A model generated the notes under the pieces. That model did not search any database, was not told the origin of the DNA, and saw only the letters and a program-made list of their open reading frames with translations. This document shows, piece by piece, positions 25,801-37,900 of a stretch of DNA of 64,000 nt (its first letter is position 1; every line of letters begins with the position of its first letter). The stretch is from Trichobilharzia regenti (Eukaryota; Platyhelminthes; Trematoda; Strigeidida; Schistosomatidae), in the NCBI GenBank assembly GCA_944472135.2, contig CALYDD020000394.1:124001-188000 (forward strand), in the 5' to 3' direction. A program made the translations under genes and the position numbers.

Positions 25801-28800
25801 TTCAGAAATCACACAAACATTCTCATTATCTTCATTTCACTTCACTTCACTTCTTTGGGTACCTGGGAAGTATCGTTTCAACTACAGGCGGAATTGACGA
25901 GCATATCAAAGCCAGAAAACGGAAAAGCAAGACAAGCTTTCATTACCCTTAAGTCTGTGTGGAGGTCAACAGCCGCCACCATCAAAAATAAGATCCGGAT
26001 TTCCAACTTTAATGTGAAGTCAGGGCTACTTTACGGATCAGAGACTTGGCGAATCATAAAGAGTATCTCCAACAAACTTCAGACAATCATCAACAGTTGT
26101 CCTCGCTCAATACACAAGATCAGGTGGCCGGCCAGAAGAGATCAGCAACAGGGATCTCTGGCCATGAGCGAACCAACCAGGAATCTATTGTGAAACAAAT
26201 AGGCAGGAAGAAATGGAGATGGATTGGTCGTATACTGAGGAAAACATCAAGTGACCTCACTGGAAAGGCCATTGCTCGAGTGGAACCCGAAAGGGAAGCT
26301 CCGAGTTGGTCGTAGGTTCAAGGGTAACTTGGAGGAGAAGAAGTGAAGAGGCGATTAAAGCATGTGGACAGACAAGAAGCGGAATGAAACAGTTGGCCGA
26401 AAACAGGAGGCAATGGAGACGCGCAGCTGAAGGCCTACGTTCCTCTAGGAATTAAAGCATATAATAGTATAATAATAATGCATAGTTCAAAACACCCCTT
26501 CAGCAGCTGTGAAATGTCAATGACTTATCACAAACTTTCCGAGATTTGAGTCATCCTCACCTCAAAGAACACAACCAAAGTCGCACAACAATTCACTGCC
26601 AATGTTATCATCACAGAGGCACAATGAGACGCGTCAAGAGTTTTGGTAAACTAGGAAGAAAAACAATCAGTGTAAATAAGTCGATAGGCGACATGCCGTC
26701 AATGGGACGTTGACGTATGAATGCAACCTGAGAGAAAAGACGAGAATTCCTACTTGAATGACTGTGAGCATTGCACGATTGTTTTTGGACTTGGTCGCCA
26801 TTGGCGGAGTGATTCAATTGTTTGGAAGTTGTAAGAAGACGAGAGAATACGGATAGTAGTAAAATACATTCATTGTAAACTATTTGTTGATAGACTTGTT
26901 TCAGAGAATTAATTGATTGTAACCACGGAAGAATACAATTTCTTGTCGTTCATTATGTTTTGCAGTTAAACTCGACAGTGTACACAGTGTGAGTTTCGAT
27001 TCGAGTGTCTTCAGAAACAATGGGAATATAGGGTTAACTTCCTCGACACCTACAGTGTTAGTTGAAATCTTGAATGTGCATGAATATTGCAGATACATCG
27101 TTGATGTGTGAATGCGGACAATCTTCTGTTAACTGTACGCTTCAGTTTCGAAGTAATCATCACTCTCCAAAACAACGCCCCCAACGGATATCTCAGTATC
27201 CAGTTGGCTGATCGACCTTCCAAGTAGTTAACCAACTTTCTCCTTATTGGAATATGAGGAAATAGAAGACGAAACTAGAATGAATGTTCTATCATATGTG
27301 TATGGCTATATGCCACGGTAACACCGACAACCAGTATTACCACTAAGACTACTGAAGAACTACTACTCTACTAGCTCTAGTTAGTTAAAATTGTATAAAT
27401 AAAAAAGTATAAAAAATGATTAAGTTTACAAATTATTGAATAAGAAAGTGACCTCTAAAATTCTTGTTAGCTTCAATTACAACAATGTTGTTTTTAACAA
27501 ACGTGACTTGTTCAGTCGTACGACGACAGATTCTATTAATTAGCCACCAGCTAATGAATAATCATGATCAATGATCATCAGTCTATGTGTGAGAGAGCAA
27601 CTCTTCTAGTCTGTTTCCCCCTCTCAATACTCCGTTGATTTTGTTACATAATTATTTGGCGTGATTTATTCTGTGAAATGAAATACGTTTTATTATCTAT
27701 GTGACATTCCTGTGTATTTTGAGGATGTTCAGAAATCACACAAACATTCTCATTATCTTCATTTCACTTCACTTCACTTCTTTGGGTACCTGGGAAGTAT
27801 CGTTTCAACTACAGGCGGAATTGACGAGCATATCAAAGCCAGAAAACGGAAAAGCAAGACAAGCTTTCATTACCCTTAAGTCTGTGTGGAGGTCAACGGC
27901 CGCCACCATCAAAAATAAGATCCGGATTTCCAACTTTAATGTGAAGTCAGGGCTACTTTACGGATCAGAGACTTGGCGAATCATAAAGAGTATCTCCAAC
28001 AAACTTCAGACAATCATCAACAGTTGTCCTCGCTCAATACACAAGATCAGGTGGCCGGCCAGAAGAGATCAGCAACAGGGATCTCTGGCCATGAGCGAAC
28101 CAACCAGGAATCTATTGTGAAACAAATAGGCAGGAAGAAATGGAGATGGATTGGTCGTATACTGAGGAAAACATCAAGTGACCTCACTGGAAAGGCCATT
28201 GCTCGAGTGGAACCCGAAAGGGAAGCTCCGAGTTGGTCGTAGGTTCAAGGGTAACTTGGAGGAGAAGAAGTGAAGAGGCGATTAAAGCATGTGGACAGAC
28301 AAGAAGCGGAATGAAACAGTTGGCCGAAAACAGGAGGCAATGGAGACGCGCAGCTGAAGGCCTACGTTCCTCTAGGAATTAAAGCATATAATAGTATAAT
28401 AATAATGCATAGTTCAAAACACCCCTTCAGCAGCTGTGAAATGTCAATGACTTATCACAAACTTTCCGAGATTTGAGTCATCCTCACCTCAAAGAACACA
28501 ACCAAAGTCGCACAACAATTCACTGCCAATGTTATCATCACAGAGGCACAATGAGACGCGTCAAGAGTTTTGGTAAACTAGGAAGAAAAACAATCAGTGT
28601 AAATAAGTCGATAGGCGACATGCCGTCAATGGGACGTTGACGTATGAATGCAACCTGAGAGAAAAGACGAGAATTCCTACTTGAATGACTGTGAGCATTG
28701 CACGATTGTTTTTGGACTTGGTCGCCATTGGCGGAGTGATTCAATTGTTTGGAAGTTGTAAGAAGACGAGAGAATACGGATAGTAGTAAAATACATTCAT

Positions 28801-29694
28801 TGTAAACTATTTGTTGATAGACTTGTTTCAGAGAATTAATTGATTGTAACCACGGAAGAATACAATTTCTTGTCGTTCATTATGTTTTGCAGTTAAACTC
28901 GACAGTGTACACAGTGTGAGTTTCGATTCGAGTGTCTTCAGAAACAATGGGAATATAGGGTTAACTTCCTCGACACCTACAGTGTTAGTTGAAATCTTGA
29001 ATGTGCATGAATATTGCAGATACATCGTTGATGTGTGAATGCGGACAATCTTCTGTTAACTGTACGCTTCAGTTTCGAAGTAATCATCACTCCCAAAACA
29101 ACGCCCCCAACGGATATCTCAGTATCCAGTTGGCTGATCGACCTTCCAAGTAGTTAACCAACTTTCTCCTTATTGGAATATGAGGAAATAGAAGACGAAA
29201 CTAGAATGAATGTTCTATCATATGTGTATGGCTATATGCCACGGTAACACCGACAACCAGTATTACCACTAAGACTACTGAAGAACTACTACTCTACTAG
29301 CTCTAGTTAGTTAAAATTGTATAAATAAAAAAGTATAAAAAATGATTAAGTTTACAAATTATTGAATAAGAAAGTGACCTCTAAAATTCTTGTTAGCTTC
29401 AATTACAACAATGTTGTTTTTAACAAACGTGACTTGTTCAGTCGTACGACGACAGATTCTATTAATTAGCCACCAGCTAATGAATAATCATGATCAATGA
29501 TCATCAGTCTATGTGTGAGAGAGCAATCTTCTAGTCTGTTTCCCCCTCTCAATACTCCGTTGATTTTGTTACATAATTATTTGGCGTGATTTATTCTGTG
29601 AAATGAAATACGTTTTATTATCTATGTGACATTCCTGTGTATTTTGAGGATGTTCAGAAATCACACAAACATTCTCATTATGTTGATTTCACTT
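16216..29694 (+). repeat. Tandem array, 7 units of 1927 bp
   Basis: Units start at 16216, 18142, 20069, 21996, 23923, 25850 and 27777; spacing is 1926 then 1927 throughout. Each unit has about 0.6 kb of the RTE 3' end (GSETWRIIKSISNKLQ region) followed by about 1.3 kb of non-RTE sequence with no convincing gene; only 61-68-codon minus frames are open. Units differ by a handful of bases. The junction arose between ...ttcactt and cttctttaggtacc, leaving ttcacttcacttcactt. Units 1 and 7 share the variants gagcaatctt and tgttgattt, while units 2-6 share gcaactctt and tcttcattt. Unit 7 lacks a base pair of the ctctcc motif near 29091. Confidence 0.95.
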
Positions 29695-31856
29695 GTCTAC
29701 ACTTATCTCAAACTGAGTAATCCCTATGTTATTTCAAACAGTATTGATGTGTAGTGATTCACACTTTATTTTGAGTATTATCTGCTGGGTAATATTAAAT
29801 AAGCGTCCTGACTGGGATTGCATTTTGAATATTGGATCCTAAGACAGTTACATCATCACTCACAATTTCTCACAGATCACTACAAAAGCCTTCAGATGGT
29901 GTTCAGTTAAGCGATATTTCCATCAATCTACATGTGAAAGAAGATCTAGTGAATATATTTCATGCAACACCGAATAAAGCAAAATATTCTGAAAATGCAC
30001 TGTCACCATTCTTACTCCTACTTAAATCCTTTGACAAAATTTCTGCTCGATGATTGCTGGGAGATGTGTCACTCCATAATCATAGAAGATGTGTTCCGAG
30101 TTCTTCTATCTTCCAATCACACAAAAACTGTTCAGGCTATTGACGTCTAAGTATTGAAGTTGTACCATCCTTTTGACATGAAACAGGTTGAGTGACAGTC
30201 ATTTAATGACGAGTAAGGCAAATTTACAATGTTATCTACACGAAACCTTATTACACTTCGTTATCTGAAGTCTTGAACGCGACTCACATTCTGCCGGGAG
30301 TTATGATGTAGCGAGTATTCACAGATATGATTTGTCACTGTGATCATTCGGAATTGAGTTTTCATTTCCACAAATACTTCTGAGTGAAGTGTTTGCAAAA
30401 TTGAACACCGAAGGCATTTTGAGGGAGATCTAAACGGGGATCTGAGGGTTCTCTTGAAAATCAGTCTACAGGAAGTCCACGTTGAATGTTCGATACCTGA
30501 ATTCGCATAATTTGGTGGCTTTTGGAAGATAGCTGATTCTGATCCACAGTTGAAATCGATGGTGAAATGAAGAGAATCAGGTGTTTTCTCATAAAAATGG
30601 ATGTCCTTCAAGATTCATTGAGGAAAACACGAATTTAATGCAAAAACCTGAAAGAATTTAGACGGTGGGAAAAGACTGATGGACGTTGAGCTGAGAGGTC
30701 ATGCGGCAGATAATAATCTGAACAACAGCGCATAAATTTCACCTAGAAAGGCCTTCTGTTCAAGTAGGCTACGGGTCAATGTCTACAGCTGACAAATAAT
30801 CAGTGGTTGTGTGAAGAATGAACTGCCATCAATTCAATGTGTGTTCCTTTCGAGGTAGTTATATTGGCAGCACGATGTGTAGACTTTCCAAAGGCATCTG
30901 TGAACATTGTCTGGCTTCGTTTGTAAAAGGATAAAGCAATTCAGATACTACCTGAAACGTCGAGCACTTGACGAACTCAAATCACGTAACTCCGTTACAG
31001 TCGTCTTTCAATATTATTTACAATGTGAGGTCAAATAGTACAAAGGCTGTTAGGTTTCGACATTTGTGTTAGCCATTCGCCAGTAAAACAGCAAACTCTG
31101 TGTGCAGAAAACGTTTGTCAAGTATCTCAATCGGCCATGGTCTTAACCTCTTCATTAGTTGTTCCTTGTAAATTCATTATTTTTAAAATGATTTACTTGC
31201 GTTTACTATAATGATAGATTCACCATTGTCACTCTAACATTTTCATTTTGCACGTTTTCTGATCGTCTCCACACCTGTTGAGTGGAAACTCATCTACCTT
31301 TCTGCTAACTGAATAACAATTTTAACCTTTTCAAATTTTCAACTCTCTCTACCTTGACACTGTTCAGTATCACCCAATCAATCGTTTGTTTTTTAGTTTT
31401 GAAGTCATTTCTAAGTACGTTTCTCAATTACGTCACCCATATTACACTATAATGGACTACTGTACATTCTCGGTAAATGCAATTAGGACTCTGCATCAGC
31501 AGAAGATTGCTTCGTCGATAAGGAAAACTTTCCTCACTGAATTGTCATATATTATTCACATAAATGAACACTGCGATTACTCTTCAGTTTCATCCACATC
31601 CAGTAGGAATTGTGGAATATGACCGACTTGTTGTCTAAGAGAGAATATTCATTCTAGCGTGAAACCAAGAATACTAAAGTCATGCTGAACTTACTCCAAC
31701 CAACCCACACACTCACACACACTCACTCCTTTGACCAACCACCACCAACTAATCAACACACAGGGCCTAAATTAACAAATGAAAAACAAGATAAGCACTA
31801 CTATTCTTATCAACCGACGTATGCATTACAACACTACAACTCACCATCAGCAAGAG
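29695..31856. other. Upstream region of MEG-like gene, no confident gene
   Basis: No recognisable gene. Weak plus frame at 29832-30053 and minus frame at 30261-30611. CA-rich stretch around 31700-31760. Because it lies just upstream of the TATA box at 31857, the right end is probably promoter DNA. Confidence 0.4.
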
Positions 31857-31864
31857 TATAAAAG
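31857..31864 (+). promoter_or_regulatory. TATA box of MEG-like gene
   Basis: A canonical TATAAAAG lies 41 bases before the ATG at 31905. The usual distance of about 30 bases to the transcription start would give a 5' untranslated leader of roughly 15-20 bases. It supports the choice of 31905 rather than the longer upstream frame from 31779. Confidence 0.6.
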
Positions 31865-31904
31865 CTGGAAAGTAGAACCAGAGAAAACAAAGGAAGCAGA
31901 GAAT

Positions 31905-34900
31905 ATGTTCAACTCAATGTACCGTTACATATCTGTGATAACGCTGCTGGTGTTTGCCACCATGATCAAGGGTGAGCATATATTACCATGACTGTGCATT
32001 TGTGACTCTTTATTTTCAAATAAAACTTTTTGGCATTATGATGAATGATATTGTTCTATCCTATCGATGTTATCCAAGACTATTCAATGATCATACTTCT
32101 GAAAGGAAACTGATTGTGTTTCCAACACCACTCGCAGTGTCACCTGAAGTCATCACTCTCTTTCAATGACGAATAATAATTCGATGTCGACGATCCCTCC
32201 ATTTCTGAAATAGGAAGTGAGTGGAGTAAAGATTGTATTCTCTGCTTTCAGGGAAGTTTGATTCTCCAAATGATCTTTTGCTGACCACCAATCGAAAGCA
32301 TCACATATCCACCAACCTAGCTATTTAGACGTTCGAAATGAGCACATTCTCACATCATATATACGTGTTTCGGTTTGAACAATAATCGCTGTTTTCCTCA
32401 TTTTATCATTTTCTAAGGCCAGTCAACTAAGTTAGAAGTCATCAAAGATAAACTACGGAGGACTGAAGGTAAGATGACTGACTTCATGTGGATACATAAT
32501 AATACTGTTCTTATATTAACCTACACAAGCTTTTGTGTACATATTGTTCCTCGATGTTTTGTCACATTCTGTCGCTTACAATAATCCGTCTCTTGTGCTG
32601 TATAATAAATGATTCTCACTTTCGCCTTCATAGGTGTTGAACAGAAATATGCTGATTTGGTTCTCGAAAAAGAAGCCAAGATTTTTCAATATGCATGTAA
32701 ACAATTATTTCATGTGCATGATATGATGACTTGGTTAACTTGATTTCTGCATTTCGACTTCGCATGAGATGTTTGTCATATTTTGTTCCGAGTTTTTCCC
32801 CATCGTCCAATTCGTAGACATCCTTTGAAATTAGGTATTGTGAATACATGGAGGAGATTGACACGAGATTTACAATAATAATGTCATGTGAAAAATGAGG
32901 AACTCATCAACGCGCGTCTGCATATCTCCTTATTCACTTCACATCCACTCACACTCGCTCCAACTGGAAATTGCACACGTTCATGCTGATGACATTTAAT
33001 AAAGTTTACACACAATGATAACTGTTTTGATATTGATAATATATCGAGCAAAATTACTACTGCCCGTGTTCACAACACTGTTCGAATTATTTTATTCACA
33101 CATTTATGATTTGTACTCATATATATAGTTCATTAATTTTTTGCTCATTCATGTTTTGTTGTATTCAGAATTATATTCCAAGTTATTGGTAGTTGTACTG
33201 AGTCACCCTTGTTACATGTATCCGGTGTGACCCTAATGAATATCGATTCTGTTAAAGTCTCTCTTTCCATTTGTTCATGTTAGTTTTTAGAATACACACA
33301 TTATTGCAATCGATATTGTGGTTTTTGTCTCATGCATGTGCAGCTATCGATGAATTTTTTTCAAGATTCTTGAAGGCTTGTGTTCCAGTTGGTTGACCTT
33401 TGGTTAGGCGTTTATGTTCATTCACCCTTAGTTTGAGTGATCTGTACGTTTGCCCCACATATTAAGTTGGACAGTCAGCACAAGATATTTTGTAAATCAG
33501 ATTGTTTTTATCCATCATTTTGATGGGATCTTTCAGTGGATTCATTTTCCTCTTGATTAGATTCGTCGGTTTAAACGTTGTTCGAATGCCGATATTCTTG
33601 AGGTTTCATTGAGTCGCCTCTGGTGTACCATTTTTATATGGTATTGTGACTGTTTTTTTCCACTCTTCCAACTCGTTATTCACCGGTTTCACCCTCTTTT
33701 TACTCATTTTTATGTTATCTTTTATAAATTCTTTACAGTAGCTGTTTTTGACTAGCATTTTGAATAGGACGTTTATTTCTTTACACTGGTCCTCTGGTCT
33801 TGTTGTTAGTCTACGTATTCTATCTGCAACACCTTGTATTAAACCTCGTGAATGGATGAGCTCAGTGATAATCAAGGAATCTTCCAGAGTGTGTGGTTTT
33901 TCTATATATCGTGGTTTTTATGCTACTGTCTAACAAAGGCAGTTCCCCAATTTCATTCTCGAATTCCATAGTGAATTTTATTGAGTCGATGTGGCTGTTC
34001 AATTATTAAACAGCTCAGACTCAATAGTGAAAAACACACACACACAAAAACATGAATGAGCAAAATAAATTATAATAATGAACTATATATATGAGTACAA
34101 ATCATAACTGTGTGAATAAAACAATTCGAACAGTGGTGTGAACACGGGCAGTAGAACATTTTGCTCAAAATATTACCAATAACAAAACAGTTATCATTGT
34201 GTGTAAACTATTGAAATATAATTCAACTTTATTTGATCTAATCTACACTGGTCAAAATTCTACTGATATTGATGATATTTACTTTATTGTAAAGTGAATG
34301 CATTACTGTCTAGGCATGCTCCGATAATAACTGATTGGCTCACTGCTGTCCCATTTCATGAAGTCGCTCTCCTCAATTCTCCTTTTTTCTGCTAGCTATG
34401 ATTAATCATAAAACAGGCAACGACACGACGAAATGTGAGTGATCATTTTTTTTTGAATTTCGATGACTAACAAACTCTTTCAGATATCAACTGTTTAAGA
34501 AACTATGACGCACCCTATATAGGAGTTACATTATTCAAAAGTGTGTTCCAAGATTTATGTCAACTGTGTATTCTACTTTTATCCACATATTTATCACATG
34601 AGATTTGGTTATTGTACTTGTATATAACATTTTACTTCTGAGTTAGAGAGAACGACGTAGCCACCAGAACACTTCAGTGAGATCTGATAAATATGCAACT
34701 TGAACAAGGCATTAAGAAGACAAATTTCGCGAGATGATATCATTTCGTAGTTTCTTTACAACCGCTTTACAACTAACATGGTTAACAATGATAAAATAAA
34801 GTTCCTGAAAATTACTCAGTTAAATAAAAACAAAAGTACATACTAATGACCAATCATATTAAGATAGGTCATGTAGTCCAGGGTAGGCGAAGATTGAAGT

Positions 34901-37900
34901 CTATTGATTTTTGTACACACAGTTTAGGCTGTATGTGATTAATCCAAAGTGCTTCCATCACCTTCAATAACCTTGAATTAGAGTTATGTGAAATAATTGT
35001 GAAACAGTCATTAATATTTATTTTGTGACCAGACATTAATAAGTGTTTTGCAATGGATGATGCTGGATTTCTATTAAGATTAATCGCGTTGGGATTTTCG
35101 ATATGGTTTACTAGCCATTTTGGAATATGTTTTTTTCGACGACATTGGAACATTCTGTTAGTTCTACCTATATAAGTGTCACCGCAGCTGCAGGTGAACT
35201 TGTAGATACAGTTTGAAGTAGAGTCCACAGAATTTCGTCCTTTAATCGTAGGAACAGGGATCGAAAATGTTCGGCAAGTGAGAAAAAGAGATGCGGCGTA
35301 GAATGTGCGTTTGATGGCTGATCGAAGTCTTTGAGTTGTCAACTGCATAATCTGGTCGCCCTTGAATGGTAGATTAATAAAGATGGCTTTCTTTGGTACA
35401 GAAGCTGTCTTTTCGAGATGCGGTTTTTCTTTGCTGTGACAAGTGATAAAGCTCTCCGGATAACCATTAGCTAATAAAACTGAATGTACATGTCGAAGCT
35501 CATCCATCAGCGCTCTATTTTTCGTAAACAAACATGGACTGGACAATATCTTCATTTTACCAGTTTTGTTCCTATCCAGTATAAACGTTCCCTAGTGAAA
35601 TGTTTGTTCTCAAGGGCCCGAAAAATATGCACGAGTGACACACTGATGGATGAGCTTCGACATGTACATTCAGTTTTATTAGCTAATGGTTATCCGGAGA
35701 GCTTTATCACTTGTCACAGCAAAGAAAAACCGCATCTCGAAAAGACAGCTTCTGTACCAAAGAAAGCCATCTTTATTAATCTACCATTCAAGGGCGACCA
35801 GATTATGCAGTTGACAACTCAAAGACTTCGATCAGCCATCAAACGCACATTCTACGCCGCATCTCTTTTTCTCACTTGCCGAACATTTTCGATCCCTGTT
35901 CCTACGATTAAAGGACGAAATTCTGTGGACTCTACTTCAAACTGTATCTACAAGTTCACCTGCAGCTGCGGTGACACTTATATAGGTAGAACTAACAGAA
36001 TGTTCCAATGTCGTCGAAAAGAACATATTCCAAAATGGCTAGTAAACCATATCGAAAATCCCAACGCGATTAATCTTAATAGAAATCCAGCATCATCCAT
36101 TGCAAAACACTTATTAATGTCTGGTCACAAAATAAATATTAATGACTGTTTCACAATTATTTCACATAACTCTAATTCAAGGTTATTGAAGGTGATGGAA
36201 GCACTTTGGATTAATCACATACAGCCTAAACTGTGTGTACAAAAATCAATAGACTTCAATCTTCGCCTACCCTGGACTACATGACCTATCTTAATATGAT
36301 TGGTCATTAGTATGTACTTTTGTTTTTATTTAACTGAGTAATTTTCAGGAACTTTATTTTATCATTGTTAACCATGTTAGTTGTAAAGCGGTTGTAAAGA
36401 AACTACGAAATGATATCATCTCGCGAAATTTGTCTTCTTAATGCCTTGTTCAAATTTATCAAAGGGACTAATTGTTTTAAATATGCAACTACACTGTCAG
36501 ACTTAAAACAATTATCTTATCTTATGAGATTCCTCACTGATTAAGTGTTAAGAGGAATGCTTTGCATTGAGGTTGTGGCTTGAAGGATACGTGTTCAGGG
36601 AATTTCAATTCTGCTTTCTTCGACATGCTATCAACTTGCTTCAATCTACAACCCAGTTTAACGCCGAATTATGTGATCATTTCATTTAGGATTCACGTGT
36701 TCAAAACCCTAAAGTCACGCATCAATTTAAAAGCGCTGAAGTCTCGATTTCGAACAGTCAACTAGCAATTCCAATGGAAATCAGAATTCATTCAAACGAT
36801 GGAGACATTTATTTCTAAGTTGATAGAAAACAACCTCACAGGAAACGAATGTTTGAAGAGAATCAATTTCGCCCCTATTAAATATCATGAGAATTCGGTA
36901 ATTGGGTGTAGTCAGTGTCATTCCATTTTGATAACCAGTAGAAGATGTTGAGAAATTATCCTTGAGTATGCGAGGGAATAAAGATCCTGTGATGAGTGCT
37001 GTATTAAAAACTATTCTTTTGCATAATCTCTCAATTTTGATTATCATTTTCTGTATTTTCAGGTTTGGCATACATACTCAAATACGATGACCTATATGGT
37101 AAATCGACTTTATGACAACTGATTTTTATGTGTGGTTCTTGTCACTTTGTCAGCATCCACTATATAATTTAACCGTTGAGGAAGATTTCTGAGATGGACC
37201 GCGTTCCATGAATCTATTCACATTTTTCAAATATTTTTCTAGCACTATTTTTCCAAGATAATAAACATGAATTGATATGATGTTTAAATACATTTACACA
37301 CAGGTCCTTTCCAAGAAGAGCATTCCCTTCATAAATGTATCTTCGAACAGGGTAAAACTCACTTCGGTAAATAGTTTAATTTTGTATTCTTACTTCACAT
37401 TCATCCAGTAAACATTCCTACCTAATCTCACCCGTTAAGTTGGTTTTAATTTCAGTTTTGAACCCTCCTGATAATTTGTAGGTACTAACGGGAAAGTTAG
37501 GAATGCAGATTTGTAACTCAAGATAACTCCCTTCATATTGATTGGTGTGATGTTTTACTTTCTGATATGTCTGTAGTTGCATGAGTGTTTGTTGGTAATG
37601 ATACGTTCAGTGAATGATTGCCTTCTCGCTGTTTCAATGAGTTGTTTTTTCCCCCTCTATTTCTTCATCAGCTAAGATGGATGTAGCAAGAGGAGATAAC
37701 TGTGATCAGTTTAAACCATCAGGAAGCACACAAGGTAATCCGTTTTGGACAACTCACACATGTATTATATTCTGTAAGATTACTGCATTGGAAGATGCTG
37801 GAAATGAGTTTCCGAAATTCATCGGGTTAATTTGCGAAAGTCAAATGTATTCTCATATCACACTCATTCACATAATACATCTTGCCTTCAATCTGTTAGT

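Larger units (their letters stand above)
34701..36477. mobile_element. PLE-E fold-back insertion with 13-bp target duplication
   Basis: Two 810-bp arms, 34701-35510 and 35643-36452, are reverse complements without a single indel (positions add to 71153) around a 132-bp centre. The insertion is bracketed by the direct repeat taaatatgcaact at 34688-34700 and 36478-36490, so the whole fold-back inserted as one event. Each arm carries the 3' part of a PLE gene plus its 3' untranslated region. It lies in a MEG-like intron. Confidence 0.92.

Noticed and set aside
31779..31904. Upstream in-frame extension of exon 1 of the MEG-like gene
   Set aside because: It would place the TATA box inside the coding region and hide the signal peptide behind 42 polar residues.
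32218..32335. Additional exon after acceptor ctctgctttcag
   Set aside because: It is open for about 25 codons in the right phase but has no GT donor before its stop; it could be an unused terminal exon.
33168..33187. Small exon aattatattccaagttattg flanked by ag and gt
   Set aside because: Its length of 20 breaks the frame kept by all other exons, and it lies at the PLE-D border.
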